In this document: in pieces, positions 41,223-50,841 of the stretch
Layout of the letters: each line of letters opens with the position of its first letter
How positions within the stretch are numbered: position 1 is the first letter of the stretch
Assembly (NCBI RefSeq): GCF_003148775.1
Contig: NZ_QGGW01000003.1
Coordinates: 186,001 to 250,000, forward strand
Length of the DNA stretch: 64,000 bases
Reading direction: 5' to 3'
Source of the DNA: Roseicyclus mahoneyensis
GTDB taxonomy: Bacteria; Pseudomonadota; Alphaproteobacteria; Rhodobacterales; Rhodobacteraceae
Notes under the pieces: model-generated
What the model was told of the DNA's origin: nothing
Database searches by the model: none
The model's input: the letters and a program-made list of their open reading frames with translations, nothing else
Translations under genes and position numbers: made by a program

Positions 41223-42823
41223 GGCTGAGATCGACGTTCCTTGCCGGGTCCGAGGAGGCGCGCGCCAACCGCGCGGCGCATCTGGCGGCGCTGGCCGAGA
41301 TCGAGGAGGCCGCCGCGCTGGCGGCGCAGGGCGGTGGTGCAAAGGCGCGCGAGCGGCATGTCAGTCGCGGCAAGATGCCGCCGCGCGAGCGGGTGGCGAA
41401 CCTGCTCGATCCGGGATCGCCGTTCCTCGAGGTCGGGGCGGTGGCCGGGCACGCGATGTATGAGGGGGCCGCGCCCTGCGGCGGGGTAATCGCGGGAGTG
41501 GGCCTCGTCGAGGGGCGGCAGGTGATGGTCGTATGCAATGATGCGACCGTGAAGGGCGGGACCTATTTCCCGATCACGGTGAAAAAGCACCTTCGCGCGC
41601 AGGAGATCGCCGAGGAGAACCGGCTGCCTTGCGTCTATCTGGTCGACAGCGGGGGTGCGAACCTGCCCCAGCAAGACGAGGTCTTTCCGGACCGGGATCA
41701 TTTCGGGCGCATCTTCTACAATCAGGCGCGGATGTCGGCCAAGGGCATCGCGCAGATCGCGGTGGTCATGGGGTCATGCACCGCAGGTGGCGCCTATGTG
41801 CCCGCGATGTCGGATGTGACGATCATCGTGAAGGACCAAGGCACGATCTTTCTGGCCGGCCCGCCCTTGGTGAAGGCTGCGACGGGCGAGGTGGTGAGCG
41901 CGGAGGATCTGGGCGGAGGCGATGTGCACACGCGGCTGTCGGGCGTGGCGGATTATCTGGCCGAGGATGACGCGCATGCGCTGGCCTTGGCGCGGCGGGC
42001 GGTGCGGTCGTTGGGGGGCGGTGTGATGGGCAGATTGCCCAGCCTAGGGGGGCGCGCGCCGGCCTATGACCCCGATGAGCTGTTCGGCGTGGTGCCCGCG
42101 CGGCTGACCACGCCCTATGACATCCGCGAGGTGATCGCGCGCATCGTAGACGACAGCTGGTTCGACGAGTTCAAGCCGCGCTTTGGCGAGACGATCGTGA
42201 CGGGCTTCGCGCAGGTCATGGGGCTTGATGTGGGCATCGTGGCCAACAACGGGGTGCTGTTTTCCGAGAGCGCGCAAAAGGCTGCGCATTTCATTGAATT
42301 GTGCTCGCAGCGGCGTATTCCGCTGGTGTTCTTGCAAAACATCACCGGCTTCATGGTGGGCCGCAAATACGAGAACGAGGGGATCGCGCGGCACGGTGCC
42401 AAGATGGTGACCGCCGTGGCGACGACGGCTGTGCCCAAGGTGACAATGCTTGTTGGCGGCTCTTTCGGTGCGGGGAATTACGGGATGGCCGGGCGGGCCT
42501 ACAGCCCGCGGTTTCTCTGGACATGGCCCAATAGCCGGATTTCCGTGATGGGCGGCGCGCAGGCGGCAGGCGTTTTGGCGACCGTCAAGCGCGACGCGAT
42601 GGAGCGGGCGGGCGAGGCATGGTCAGCAGAGGCGGAGGCCGCGTTCAAGCGCCCCACGGTCGAGATGTTCGAGCGCCAGTCGCATCCGCTCTATGCTTCG
42701 GCGCGGCTTTGGGATGACGGGGTGGTCGATCCGCGCAAATCGCGCGAGGTGCTGGGGTTGAGCCTTGCCGCGGCCTTGAATGCGCCGGTGGAGGAGACGC
42801 GGTTTGGCCTGTTCCGGATGTGA
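41219..42823 (+). CDS. mccB: Methylcrotonyl-CoA carboxylase, carboxyltransferase subunit
   Basis: 534-aa carboxyltransferase (beta) subunit converting 3-methylcrotonyl-CoA to 3-methylglutaconyl-CoA. Crotonase-like oxyanion loops: [16 protein letters not shown] (N-half) and [36 protein letters not shown] (C-half, MCC-specific NYGM). Also [22 protein letters not shown]. Start at 41219 overlaps the preceding stop. Works with the biotin-bearing alpha subunit encoded 500 bases downstream. Confidence 0.95.
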   Translation: MRLRSTFLAGSEEARANRAAHLAALAEIEEAAALAAQGGGAKARERHVSRGKMPPRERVANLLDPGSPFLEVGAVAGHAMYEGAAPCGGVIAGVGLVEGRQVMVVCNDATVKGGTYFPITVKKHLRAQEIAEENRLPCVYLVDSGGANLPQQDEVFPDRDHFGRIFYNQARMSAKGIAQIAVVMGSCTAGGAYVPAMSDVTIIVKDQGTIFLAGPPLVKAATGEVVSAEDLGGGDVHTRLSGVADYLAEDDAHALALARRAVRSLGGGVMGRLPSLGGRAPAYDPDELFGVVPARLTTPYDIREVIARIVDDSWFDEFKPRFGETIVTGFAQVMGLDVGIVANNGVLFSESAQKAAHFIELCSQRRIPLVFLQNITGFMVGRKYENEGIARHGAKMVTAVATTAVPKVTMLVGGSFGAGNYGMAGRAYSPRFLWTWPNSRISVMGGAQAAGVLATVKRDAMERAGEAWSAEAEAAFKRPTVEMFERQSHPLYASARLWDDGVVDPRKSREVLGLSLAAALNAPVEETRFGLFRM

Positions 42824-42847
42824 CGACCTTCCCTCAGGGGTCCTGCC

Positions 42848-43363
42848 ATGTGCCTGATGGTCTATCTCGGCACCGATGCGCCGCTGGCCGGCTTCGACGC
42901 CGTGGCGCCGGGGCAGATCGGCCTCGATCATGGGCCCGGGCGGAAACCGCAGGGGCTTTGCGGCAAGTCGCATGTCGCGAGGGTCGCCGACCGGATGGCC
43001 GACGGCTGGAATTGTTCCTGCGTCTTTCTCGACCTCGTGCAGGGCGACGGGGCGACACCGGCCGAGCTTGATCGCCTTGTCGCGGATCACCCCGAGACCG
43101 GGACGTTGCACGATGCCTTCGCCACGCTTCGGCAGATCGCCGCGGCGGCGCTGGTCCTCGACCCCGAGGCCTGCCTTCTGTCGTGCTGGAGCGGCGAGGA
43201 GGACCTTCCGCCCGCGCTCGAACGGCGGCTGCCGCCCGAGGGGCTGCTGGCCAATCGCTTTCTCTTCGATGATGTTTCCGACGGGGGCACGGGGGGCAAT
43301 CCGCCGGTTCTGATCCGGCTCTACGCCGACGAAGGGGGGACGCCATGTTCCGAAAGATCCTGA
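42848..43363 (+). CDS. Unknown protein with N-terminal Cys, 171 aa
   Basis: Begins MCLMVYLGTDAPLAG; removal of Met would expose Cys at the N-terminus. A second pair NCSCVFLDL lies near residue 56. I recall a family of uncharacterised proteobacterial proteins starting MCL-x-x-YL with a GCSC-like motif, but no function. Middle part is helical (DAFATLRQIAAAALVLD), then SCWSGEEDLPP. It lies between mccB and mccA and its last 19 bases overlap the mccA start, so its synthesis is tied to the carboxylase. No membrane segment or signal peptide. Confidence 0.7.
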   Translation: MCLMVYLGTDAPLAGFDAVAPGQIGLDHGPGRKPQGLCGKSHVARVADRMADGWNCSCVFLDLVQGDGATPAELDRLVADHPETGTLHDAFATLRQIAAAALVLDPEACLLSCWSGEEDLPPALERRLPPEGLLANRFLFDDVSDGGTGGNPPVLIRLYADEGGTPCSERS

Positions 43364-45288
43364 TCGCGAACCGGGGCGAGATCGCGTGCCGGGTCATCGA
43401 CACCTGCAGGCGCATGGGGGTGCGGACGGTCGCTGTCCATTCCGACGCCGATGCGGGCGCGCGCCATGTGGAGATGGCCGATGAGGCCGTCCGGATCGGT
43501 GGCCCGCGCCCTGCGGAGAGCTATCTGCGAGGCGATGTGATCATCGCGGCGGCGCAAACCACGGGGGCTGAGGCAATTCATCCGGGCTATGGGTTTCTCA
43601 GTGAGAACCCGGAGTTCGTGGAAGCGGTCGAGGCCGCAGGCCTTGCATTCATCGGGCCGAGCGCGGCTGCGATCCGGGCGATGGGGCTCAAGGATGCCGC
43701 CAAGGCCCTGATGGAGGCGGCAGGCGTGCCTGTGGTGCCGGGATATCACGGCGCCAGCCAGGACCCCGAGCATCTGGCGGGCGCGGCCGATGCCATAGGC
43801 TACCCGGTGCTGATCAAGGCTGTGGCGGGTGGTGGTGGCAAGGGCATGCGGCGGGTGGAGGGACCCGAGGGGTTTTTCGAGGCGCTGGCGAGTGCGCGGG
43901 GGGAGGCGGCGACAGCCTTCGGCAATGATGCTGTTCTGGTCGAGAAATATGTGGAAAAGCCGCGCCACATCGAAGTGCAGGTGTTCGGTGACGGGCTGCG
44001 CGCGGTCCATCTGTTCGAGCGCGACTGCTCGCTCCAGCGACGCCACCAGAAGGTGATCGAGGAGGCGCCCGCGCCCGGCATGACGCCCGAGATGCGGGCC
44101 GCGATGGGGCAGGCCGCCGTGCGCGCGGCCGAGGCCATCGGCTATGCGGGGGCGGGGACGGTGGAGTTCATCGTGGATGCCAGCCGCGGGCTCAGGCCTG
44201 ACGGGTTCTGGTTCATGGAGATGAACACGCGGCTGCAGGTGGAGCATCCGGTGACCGAGGCCATCACCGGCGTCGATCTGGTCGAATGGCAGTTGCGGGT
44301 CGCGGCCGGAGAAGCCTTGCCCTGCGGCCAAGGGGATCTGGCCATCGACGGCCATGCCTTCGAGGCGCGGCTTTATGCCGAGGATGTGCCCAAGGGGTTT
44401 CTGCCCGCCACGGGGCGGCTGACGCATCTGCGCTTTCCGCATGGCGCGCGGGCCGAGACCGGGGTGAGGGCCGGGGACGCGATATCGCCGTGGTATGATC
44501 CGATGATCGCCAAGATCATCGTCCATGGGCCCACGCGGGCGGTGGCCCTGCGCAAGCTGGAGCAGGCGCTGGCGGGGTGTCAGGTGGCGGGGTCGGTGAC
44601 GAACCTGTCCTTCTTGCGCCGGTTGGCGGGGCATGCGGGGTTTGCGTCAGGCGATGTCGACACGGGGCTGATCGGGCGCGATCTTGAGGCGCTGGCCGCG
44701 GAGCCTGTTCCGTGCACGCGGGCGCGGTCGCTGGCGGCGCTGGGCGCGCTGGGGCTGGACACAGTGGCGGGGCCGGTCGCGGGCTTCACGCTCTGGGCGC
44801 CCCTGCGGCGGCGGGTGTCGTTGACCCATGCGGGAGAGGTGTCGGAGGCGGTGGTCGAGGTGCGGCCGGGTGGGCTGTTGCATGTGGAGGTCGGTGGCGC
44901 CGTGCATGAGGTTGCGCGTGAGGCGAGCGGCTGGCGCATCGACGGCGCGCAGGTTCCGGCCGAGGTCGTGGTGACGGGTGGTGGCGTGACCGTGTTCTGG
45001 GGCAATGGCTACGGCTTCGGGATCGTCGAGCCGCTGGATGTGGCCGCGACCGCGGGCGCGGGCGGGGGCCGCATCGAGGCGCCGATGCCGGGGCTGGTGA
45101 AGGCTGTCTTCGTCGCAGTTGGCGACCGGGTGGCGGAGGGCGACCGGCTGGCGGTGCTCGAGGCGATGAAGATGGAGCATTCCTTGACGGCTGCGCGCAA
45201 CGGGGTCGTGGCCGAGGTGCTGGTGACGGAGGGCGCGCAGGTCGTGGCGGGCGCGGCGCTTATCGTGCTGGAGGAGGAGGAGGCATGA
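43345..45288 (+). CDS. mccA: Methylcrotonyl-CoA carboxylase, biotin-containing subunit
   Basis: 647-aa alpha subunit. Biotin carboxylase domain residues 1 to about 445 (FRKILIANRGEIACR; ATP-grasp loop KAVAGGGGKGMRRV; EMNTRLQVEHPVTE); a BT-like linker domain; C-terminal biotinyl domain with EAMKMEH, giving biotinyl-Lys609. ATP and bicarbonate carboxylate biotin, and MccB transfers the group. Overlaps both neighbours (19 bases upstream, ATGA downstream). Confidence 0.95.
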   Translation: MFRKILIANRGEIACRVIDTCRRMGVRTVAVHSDADAGARHVEMADEAVRIGGPRPAESYLRGDVIIAAAQTTGAEAIHPGYGFLSENPEFVEAVEAAGLAFIGPSAAAIRAMGLKDAAKALMEAAGVPVVPGYHGASQDPEHLAGAADAIGYPVLIKAVAGGGGKGMRRVEGPEGFFEALASARGEAATAFGNDAVLVEKYVEKPRHIEVQVFGDGLRAVHLFERDCSLQRRHQKVIEEAPAPGMTPEMRAAMGQAAVRAAEAIGYAGAGTVEFIVDASRGLRPDGFWFMEMNTRLQVEHPVTEAITGVDLVEWQLRVAAGEALPCGQGDLAIDGHAFEARLYAEDVPKGFLPATGRLTHLRFPHGARAETGVRAGDAISPWYDPMIAKIIVHGPTRAVALRKLEQALAGCQVAGSVTNLSFLRRLAGHAGFASGDVDTGLIGRDLEALAAEPVPCTRARSLAALGALGLDTVAGPVAGFTLWAPLRRRVSLTHAGEVSEAVVEVRPGGLLHVEVGGAVHEVAREASGWRIDGAQVPAEVVVTGGGVTVFWGNGYGFGIVEPLDVAATAGAGGGRIEAPMPGLVKAVFVAVGDRVAEGDRLAVLEAMKMEHSLTAARNGVVAEVLVTEGAQVVAGAALIVLEEEEA

Positions 45289-45947
45289 TCCGGCTGCATC
45301 ATGTGCCTTGGGGCCGGTCATTCCGGGTGCTTTGGCTCTTGTGCGAGATGGGAATGCCGCCGGACGAGATCATCCGCTACAGGATCGGGGATCGCGCGAT
45401 GCGTGGGCCGGGCCTGATGGGCGTCTCGCCCGCCGGGCGGATTCCGGCGCTGGAAATCGACGGGATCACGGTCTTCGAGAGCGGGGCAATCGTGCAGTAT
45501 CTGTGCGAGACGCGGGAGCATCTGGGCCTTGGGCGCCCGCCGGGGGACGCGGAACGGGTGCGCTACCTCGAGGCGCTGGGGTTTGCCGAGACGCAAGCCT
45601 CGCTGATCGAGCAGTTGAACCTAAATCATCTGTTCCTGAGGCCGCCCGCAAGACCCTCGGCCACGGTGGTCAAGCTTAACACGCTCAGGCTCGCCGATAC
45701 GTTGCGCGCGCTCGAGGGGATGGTGGCGGGCGATTACCTTCTGCCATCGGGGTTTTCAGGGGCCGATGCCATGCTGGGCTTCAACCTCTTCGCCGCGCCC
45801 TACTATGTGCGGATGGACCCCTACCCGGGGTTGCTTGCCTATTGGGCGCGGCTGCAGGCCCGGCCCGGGTTTCAGGCGGCCGCGGCGATCGAAGGGCCGC
45901 AGGAGTTCTATGCCAAGGCCTTCTACGAGGTACCGGTGGATGGGTGA
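45285..45947 (+). CDS. Glutathione S-transferase family protein
   Basis: 220-aa GST-like protein. N-terminal thioredoxin-fold domain (LHHVPWGRSFRVLWLLCEMG ... NPAGRIPALEIDG-type loop here VSPAGRIPALEIDG, then ESGAIVQYLCE), and an all-helical C-terminal domain from about residue 85. The catalytic Ser/Tyr is replaced or unclear (PWGRSFR). Shares 4 bases with mccA and 8 with the lyase gene, so it is fully embedded in the leucine operon. Role there unknown; detoxification of enoyl-CoA or aldehyde by-products is a guess. Confidence 0.82.
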   Translation: MIRLHHVPWGRSFRVLWLLCEMGMPPDEIIRYRIGDRAMRGPGLMGVSPAGRIPALEIDGITVFESGAIVQYLCETREHLGLGRPPGDAERVRYLEALGFAETQASLIEQLNLNHLFLRPPARPSATVVKLNTLRLADTLRALEGMVAGDYLLPSGFSGADAMLGFNLFAAPYYVRMDPYPGLLAYWARLQARPGFQAAAAIEGPQEFYAKAFYEVPVDG

Positions 45948-46800
45948 GCGAGTCGAGATCTTTGAAGTCGGCCCTCGAGACGGGTTGCAAAACGAGAAGC
46001 GCCTGATCCCCGTGACGGAAAAGATCGCGCTGGTCGACGCCTTGAGCCGCGCGGGGTTTCAACGGATCGAGGTGACGAGTTTCGTAAGCCCGAAATGGGT
46101 GCCGCAGATGGCCGATGCGGCAGAGGTGATGGCGGGGATCACGCGGGCGCCGGGCGTGCGCTACGCCGCGCTTGCGCCCAACCTCAAGGGGTTCGAGGCG
46201 GCGGTGACGGCGGGTGTGGATGAGGTGGCGATTTTCGGTGCGGCCTCCGAAGGGTTTTCGCGCGCCAATATCAATGTGGGCATTGCCGAAAGCCTCGAGC
46301 GGTTCCGCCCGGTGATGGAGGCGGCACGGGCCGTCGGGATGCCGGTCCGGGGCTATGTCAGTTGCGTCACCGATTGCCCCCATGATGGGCCGGTGGTGCC
46401 GGGGGCCGTGGCGCGGGTGGCGGGCGCGCTTTACGCGATGGGCTGTTACGAGGTGTCCTTGGGCGACACCATCGGGGCGGGCAGGCCCGAGACCATCGCG
46501 GCAATGTTGCGCGCGGTGGCGGATGTGGTGCCGGTGGACCGGCTGGCGGGGCATTACCACGACACGAAGGGCCGGGCGCTGGGGAATATCGACGCTTCGC
46601 TGGAGGCAGGATTGCGGGTTTTTGACACCGCTGTTGGTGGTCTGGGCGGTTGCCCCTATGCGCCGGGCGCGGCAGGGAATGTGGCGACCGAGGCCGTGGC
46701 GCGACATCTGGCGGCGCGCGGCTTCGAGACAGGGCTTGATCTGGCGGCCGTCGAGGCGGCGGCGGCGATGGCACGGGGGATGCGGGATGGAGACGCTTGA
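45940..46800 (+). CDS. Hydroxymethylglutaryl-CoA lyase
   Basis: 286-aa TIM-barrel lyase splitting HMG-CoA into acetyl-CoA and acetoacetate, the last step of leucine degradation. EVGPRDGLQNEK near the N-terminus (metal Asp and the catalytic Arg), SFVSPKWVPQMAD, GHYHDTKG (metal His pair), and the glycine loop GGLGGCPYAPGAAGNVATE with the catalytic Cys. ATG at 45940 overlaps the GST gene by 8 bases. Confidence 0.94.
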   Translation: MGERVEIFEVGPRDGLQNEKRLIPVTEKIALVDALSRAGFQRIEVTSFVSPKWVPQMADAAEVMAGITRAPGVRYAALAPNLKGFEAAVTAGVDEVAIFGAASEGFSRANINVGIAESLERFRPVMEAARAVGMPVRGYVSCVTDCPHDGPVVPGAVARVAGALYAMGCYEVSLGDTIGAGRPETIAAMLRAVADVVPVDRLAGHYHDTKGRALGNIDASLEAGLRVFDTAVGGLGGCPYAPGAAGNVATEAVARHLAARGFETGLDLAAVEAAAAMARGMRDGDA

Positions 46801-47566
46801 GCTTGAGCTCGACGGTCGCGGCGTGGCCCGGCTGACGTTGAATCGGCCCGAGGCGCATAATGCGATGGATGGCGCGATGATCGCGGAACTGACCGAGGTC
46901 GCCGGGCGTCTTGGCCGCGATCCGGCGGTGCGGGTGGTGGTCCTGACCGGCAACGGGCGGTCGTTTTGCGCGGGCGGCGATCTGGGGTGGATGCAGGCGC
47001 AGATGGCGGCCGATGCCGCGACCCGTGCGCGCGAGGCGGGGGCGCTCGCGGTGATGCTGGGTGCGCTCGATACGATGCCCAAACCGCTGATCGGGCGGGT
47101 GCAGGGGCAGGCCTTTGGTGGCGGCGTCGGTTTGATGAGTGTCTGCGACGTGGCCATCGGTGTCGAAGGCGCAAAGATCGGGCTGACCGAGGTGCGGCTG
47201 GGGCTGATCCCGGCCACCATCGGGCCCTATGTGGTGGCGCGGATGGGGGCGGCGCGGGCGCGGCGGGTGTTTTTCTCTGGCCGTGTCTTCGATGCGGCGG
47301 AGGCGGTCGATCTGGGCCTTCTGGCGCGCGCGGTGCCGCAAGACGGGCTTGATGCGGCGGTGGAGGCCGAGATCGCGCCCTACCTGACGGCGGCGCCCGG
47401 CGCGGTGGCGGCTGGCAAGCGGCTGGTGGCTGATCTTGCGCCGCCGGTCGATCCGGCGCAGGTGGCGGCCAGCATCGAGGCACTGGTGGCACGCTGGGAA
47501 AGTGCCGAGAGCGCCGAGGGGATCGCGGCGTTTTTCGAAAAGCGCAAGGCGGCTTGGGTGGAGTAG
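46787..47566 (+). CDS. Methylglutaconyl-CoA hydratase / enoyl-CoA hydratase family
   Basis: 259-aa crotonase-fold enzyme. Oxyanion segments RSFCAGGDLGWMQ (about residues 58-70) and GQAFGGGVGLMSVCDVAIG, then LTEVRLGLIPATI holding the catalytic Glu. In this operon it should hydrate 3-methylglutaconyl-CoA to HMG-CoA. Overlaps the lyase gene by 14 bases. Ends directly before a conserved intergenic element. Confidence 0.9.
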   Translation: METLELELDGRGVARLTLNRPEAHNAMDGAMIAELTEVAGRLGRDPAVRVVVLTGNGRSFCAGGDLGWMQAQMAADAATRAREAGALAVMLGALDTMPKPLIGRVQGQAFGGGVGLMSVCDVAIGVEGAKIGLTEVRLGLIPATIGPYVVARMGAARARRVFFSGRVFDAAEAVDLGLLARAVPQDGLDAAVEAEIAPYLTAAPGAVAAGKRLVADLAPPVDPAQVAASIEALVARWESAESAEGIAAFFEKRKAAWVE

Positions 47567-47623
47567 GGGGGGCTCTACCCCCTGCCTTCGGCTTCCCCCG
47601 GGATATTTTTGAAACAAAGAAGC
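47567..47623 (+). repeat. Conserved intergenic element (ATATTTT type), copy 2
   Basis: Begins at the base after the hydratase stop: GGGGGG-CTCTA-CCCCC hairpin, GCCTTCGGC hairpin, then GGGATATTTTTGAAACAAAG at 47600 and AAG. Same orientation as the operon. A hairpin followed by ATATTTTT could act as a terminator for the leucine operon; the AAGAAG end runs into the ribosome site of the next gene. Confidence 0.7.
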
Positions 47624-47636
47624 ATGGGAGGGGCGC

Positions 47637-48614
47637 ATGAGGGCAGTCTGGTATGAGCGGTTCGGACCGGCGCGGGAGGTTCTGAGCCTTGGCGAGATGC
47701 CCGACCCGGTGGCGGGACCGGGCGAGGTTCTGGTGCGCCTGCACGCCTCGGGGGTGAACCCGTCGGATGTGAAGCTGCGCGCGGGTGCGCGGGCCGGCGC
47801 GGTGATGGCCTTTCCGCGCATCGTGCCGCAGTCGGATGGGGCGGGCGTGATCGCGGCGGTCGGGGCGGGGGTAGATGCGGCCCGCGTCGGGGAACGGGTC
47901 TGGGTCTGGAATGCAGGCTGGCACAGGGCCTTTGGCACGGCGGCGGAGATGGTCGCGCTGCCCAACGAGCAGGCGGTGCGGTTGCCCGATGGCACATCTT
48001 TTGCCGATGGGGCCTGTTTCGGCATTCCGGCAATGACGGCTTGGTATGCGGTTATGGGCGACGGGCCGGTAGCGGGGCAGACGGTGCTGGTGACGGGCGG
48101 CGCGGGGACGGTCGGCCGCTATGCGGTGCAGATGGCGCGGGCGGCGGGCGCGCGGGTGATCGCCACTGTATCGTCCGAGGCAAAGGGCGTGCATTCCACC
48201 GCAGAGGAGTGGGTGAATTACCGCGAGACCGACGTCACGGGTGCGGTGCTGGAGATGACGGGCGGTGCGGGCGTCGACCGGATCATCGAGGTTGATTTCG
48301 GGGCGAACCAGGCGGTCGACCTCGCGTTGATCAAGCCCGGTGGCGTCATTGCCGCCTATGCCAGCGCCGCCGAGATGGTGCCGAGGCTCGAGTTCTACCC
48401 CTTCATGTTCAAGAACGCCCGGCTGCACATGTTGATCGTCTATCAGCTGGCCGGGGAGAAGCGGCGCGCGGGCGAACGGCAGTTGACCGACTGGCTCGAG
48501 GCGGGCGCGCTGAGCCTTGCCGTCGTGCCGGGTGGCGGGCTGGGCGATTGCGCGGCGGCCCATGACCTTGTCGCCTCGGGGGCCAAGCTGGGGACGGTAG
48601 TGCTGGACATCTGA
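47637..48614 (+). CDS. NADPH:quinone reductase-like MDR protein
   Basis: 325-aa zinc-free medium-chain reductase. GroES-like N-half with ASGVNPSDVKLRAG, Rossmann half with VLVTGGAGTVGRYAVQMARAAGA (nucleotide loop AxxGxxG type, about residues 147-165). Substrate unknown; quinones or enones are typical. Preceded by GGGAGG (47626-47631). It follows the intergenic element, so it may belong to a separate transcript from the leucine genes. Confidence 0.85.
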   Translation: MRAVWYERFGPAREVLSLGEMPDPVAGPGEVLVRLHASGVNPSDVKLRAGARAGAVMAFPRIVPQSDGAGVIAAVGAGVDAARVGERVWVWNAGWHRAFGTAAEMVALPNEQAVRLPDGTSFADGACFGIPAMTAWYAVMGDGPVAGQTVLVTGGAGTVGRYAVQMARAAGARVIATVSSEAKGVHSTAEEWVNYRETDVTGAVLEMTGGAGVDRIIEVDFGANQAVDLALIKPGGVIAAYASAAEMVPRLEFYPFMFKNARLHMLIVYQLAGEKRRAGERQLTDWLEAGALSLAVVPGGGLGDCAAAHDLVASGAKLGTVVLDI

Positions 48615-48689
48615 CGGTCCGACCGTGCTAGCCTTGTTCCGAGGGCGCCGCCCGGCGGGGAGGCCGGGCCGCCCAGCGGAGGATCAGCG

Positions 48690-50237
48690 ATGACGACATA
48701 CCCTAGCCTGCACGGGACGGTCGCGGTGCCCGAGGTCTCGATCACGGAGCTGCTGTTCAGGGGCCTCGAGGGGCGCGGGGATGCACCTGCGATCATCGAC
48801 GGGCCCACGGGGAATGTGCTGAGCGCGGGCGATCTGATGGACCGGATCCGGCGGCTGGCGGGCGGGCTGACCGAACGCGGCGTGCTGCCCGGCGGCACGG
48901 TCGCCATCCTTGCCCCCAATATGCCCGAATATCCCATCGTGTTTCACGCCGTGGCATATGGCGGCGGAACCGTCACCACGATCAACCCGACCTATACCGC
49001 GCCCGAGATCCATCACCAGCTGGCCGATGCGAGGGCTGTCATGCTGGTCACGATCCCGGCCTTTGTCGAAGTGGCGCGCGCCGCGGTCGAGGGGACGGGC
49101 GTGCGCGACATCGTGGTGATCGGGGCGCAAACATGCCTGTCGCTGGACGATGTGATGGGCCGGGCAAAGCAAGCGCAGGTGCCCGTCGATCTGGCGCGCC
49201 ATGTGGTGGTGCTGCCCTATTCCAGCGGCACGACCGGGCGGCCCAAGGGGGTGATGCTGACCCATCGAAACCTTGTGGCCAATGTCATCCAGTCAGGCGC
49301 GGTCGCGGGCATCACGCCTGATGATGTGGCCATCGCCTTTTTGCCGTTCTTCCATATCTACGGCATGACCGTGCTGATGAACCTGTTCTTGCAGCAGCGC
49401 GCAAAGCTCGTGACGATGCCGCGCTTTGATCTGGAGATGTTCTTGCGCCTGATCGAGACGCATCGCGCGACGCGGCTCTACATCGTGCCGCCGGTGGCGC
49501 TGGCGCTGGCCAAGCATCCGCTGGTGGACCAGTTCGATGTCTCGAGCGTGGTGGAAGTGTTTTCGGGCGCGGCGCCCTTGGGGCCGGAGACCGAAATCGC
49601 GGTGGGCGACAGGTTCGGCGCACGCTCGGTGCAGGGCTATGGCATGACCGAGATGAGCCCGATTTCCCACATGACCGTCGCAGGCAACATCCGCCATGGG
49701 TCGAGCGGGCAGGCCGTGCCGTCCACCGAATGCCGCATCGTCGATCCGGTGGCGCTGTCGGATATGGCCCCGGGGCAGGAGGGGGAACTGTGGGTCCGCG
49801 GGCCGCAGGTGATGCTGGGCTATCTCAACAACCCTGAAGCCACCGCCGAGACCCTGACGCAAGATGGCTGGCTGCGCACCGGCGATCTGGCGGTGATCGA
49901 TGCGGATGGGTTCATGTTCATCCGCGACAGGCTGAAGGAACTGATCAAGTTCAAGGGGTTTCAGGTCGCGCCTGCCGAGGTGGAGGCGGCACTTTGTGCC
50001 CATCCCGGCGTGTCGGATGCCGCCGTGGTGGGCCGGTCTGACGCCGAAGCGGGTGAGGTGCCGGTGGCTTTTGTCGTGCGCGCCCCCGGGGCGGAAGTGG
50101 GGCCTGAAGATTTGCGCGCCCATGTCGAGGGCTGCCTTGCCCATTACAAGCATCCGTCGGAATACCGCTTTGTCGACAGCGTTCCGAAATCGGCGAGTGG
50201 CAAGATCTTGCGCCGCGAACTGCGGGCGGGCCTTTAG
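48690..50237 (+). CDS. Acyl-CoA synthetase, 4-coumarate-CoA ligase-like
   Basis: 515-aa adenylate-forming enzyme activating a carboxylic acid to its CoA thioester. AMP-binding P-loop YSSGTTGRPKGVMLTH (about residues 177-192), A5-type motif GYGMTEMSPIS, A7/A8 region LRTGDLAVIDADGFMFIRDRLKELIKFKGFQV, and the catalytic Lys near the end in PKSASGKILRREL. The closest group by motifs is 4-coumarate:CoA ligase-like. Substrate (fatty, aromatic or branched acid) is not determined; its place after the leucine operon might suggest a branched acid. Confidence 0.88.
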   Translation: MTTYPSLHGTVAVPEVSITELLFRGLEGRGDAPAIIDGPTGNVLSAGDLMDRIRRLAGGLTERGVLPGGTVAILAPNMPEYPIVFHAVAYGGGTVTTINPTYTAPEIHHQLADARAVMLVTIPAFVEVARAAVEGTGVRDIVVIGAQTCLSLDDVMGRAKQAQVPVDLARHVVVLPYSSGTTGRPKGVMLTHRNLVANVIQSGAVAGITPDDVAIAFLPFFHIYGMTVLMNLFLQQRAKLVTMPRFDLEMFLRLIETHRATRLYIVPPVALALAKHPLVDQFDVSSVVEVFSGAAPLGPETEIAVGDRFGARSVQGYGMTEMSPISHMTVAGNIRHGSSGQAVPSTECRIVDPVALSDMAPGQEGELWVRGPQVMLGYLNNPEATAETLTQDGWLRTGDLAVIDADGFMFIRDRLKELIKFKGFQVAPAEVEAALCAHPGVSDAAVVGRSDAEAGEVPVAFVVRAPGAEVGPEDLRAHVEGCLAHYKHPSEYRFVDSVPKSASGKILRRELRAGL

Positions 50238-50334
50238 GCCCCGCAGGTGCGGGGATACCGCACTTGAGGCACGGTGCGCGATCGCGGCAGGGTGGTGGTC
50301 CGGGCCATCGGTCAAGGCGGAGGATCAGGCGGTA

Positions 50335-50805
50335 ATGAGGTCGGTTCTGACGGCGATGGTGGTGGCGCTCTGGGCATTGCCTGCGCTGGCGCAAGAGACC
50401 GGGCAGATGATCATCGAGACCGGCGGAGACAGCCACCTTTTCTCCGCGACAGGCGTCTGGGCGGATGTCCACGGGCTATCGGCCCCGGCGATGGAGATCG
50501 AGATCGCGGCCGAGCATGCTGACGGCACGGATGTCTTTCTGAACTTTGTCGTTCTGGACGGGCAGCCGCGCGAGGTGCTGTTCCGGTTGCGTGAGCCTGA
50601 CACCGCCGATGTCTATGGACGCGAATGGACCGAGGGGCCCGGCTTTCGTGTCGTTCTGTCCGGGCTGCGGCGCGAGGGCGCCGTTGTTACCGTGGTGGGC
50701 ACGTTTCGCGGGGCGATCGTCGATCCCTTCACGTCAGGCGGGCGGGCGCGCCTCCGCGGCAGCTTCGTCGTGGACCTGGTGGAGCCCTCCTACTCGCCAA
50801 GTTGA
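50335..50805 (+). CDS. Hypothetical secreted protein, 156 aa
   Basis: Signal peptide of about 19 residues (VLTAMVVALWALPALA before QETG). The mature part looks all-beta (IIETGGDSHLFSATGVW, AMEIEIAAEHADGTDVFLNFVVLDG, VVTVVGTFRG) and has no Cys. Not recognised. It lies between the acyl-CoA synthetase and the nuo operon, 143 bases before nuoA, and probably belongs to neither. Confidence 0.72.
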   Translation: MRSVLTAMVVALWALPALAQETGQMIIETGGDSHLFSATGVWADVHGLSAPAMEIEIAAEHADGTDVFLNFVVLDGQPREVLFRLREPDTADVYGREWTEGPGFRVVLSGLRREGAVVTVVGTFRGAIVDPFTSGGRARLRGSFVVDLVEPSYSPS

Positions 50806-50841
50806 CAGCTGGCGTGCTTTCCCCGATTTGCCGCACCCCGC

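Noticed and set aside
46656-48563. Long minus-strand frame over the HMG-CoA lyase, hydratase and quinone reductase genes
   Set aside because: Antisense shadow; Arg/Pro/His-rich with no recognisable domain, while the plus strand carries clear enzymes.
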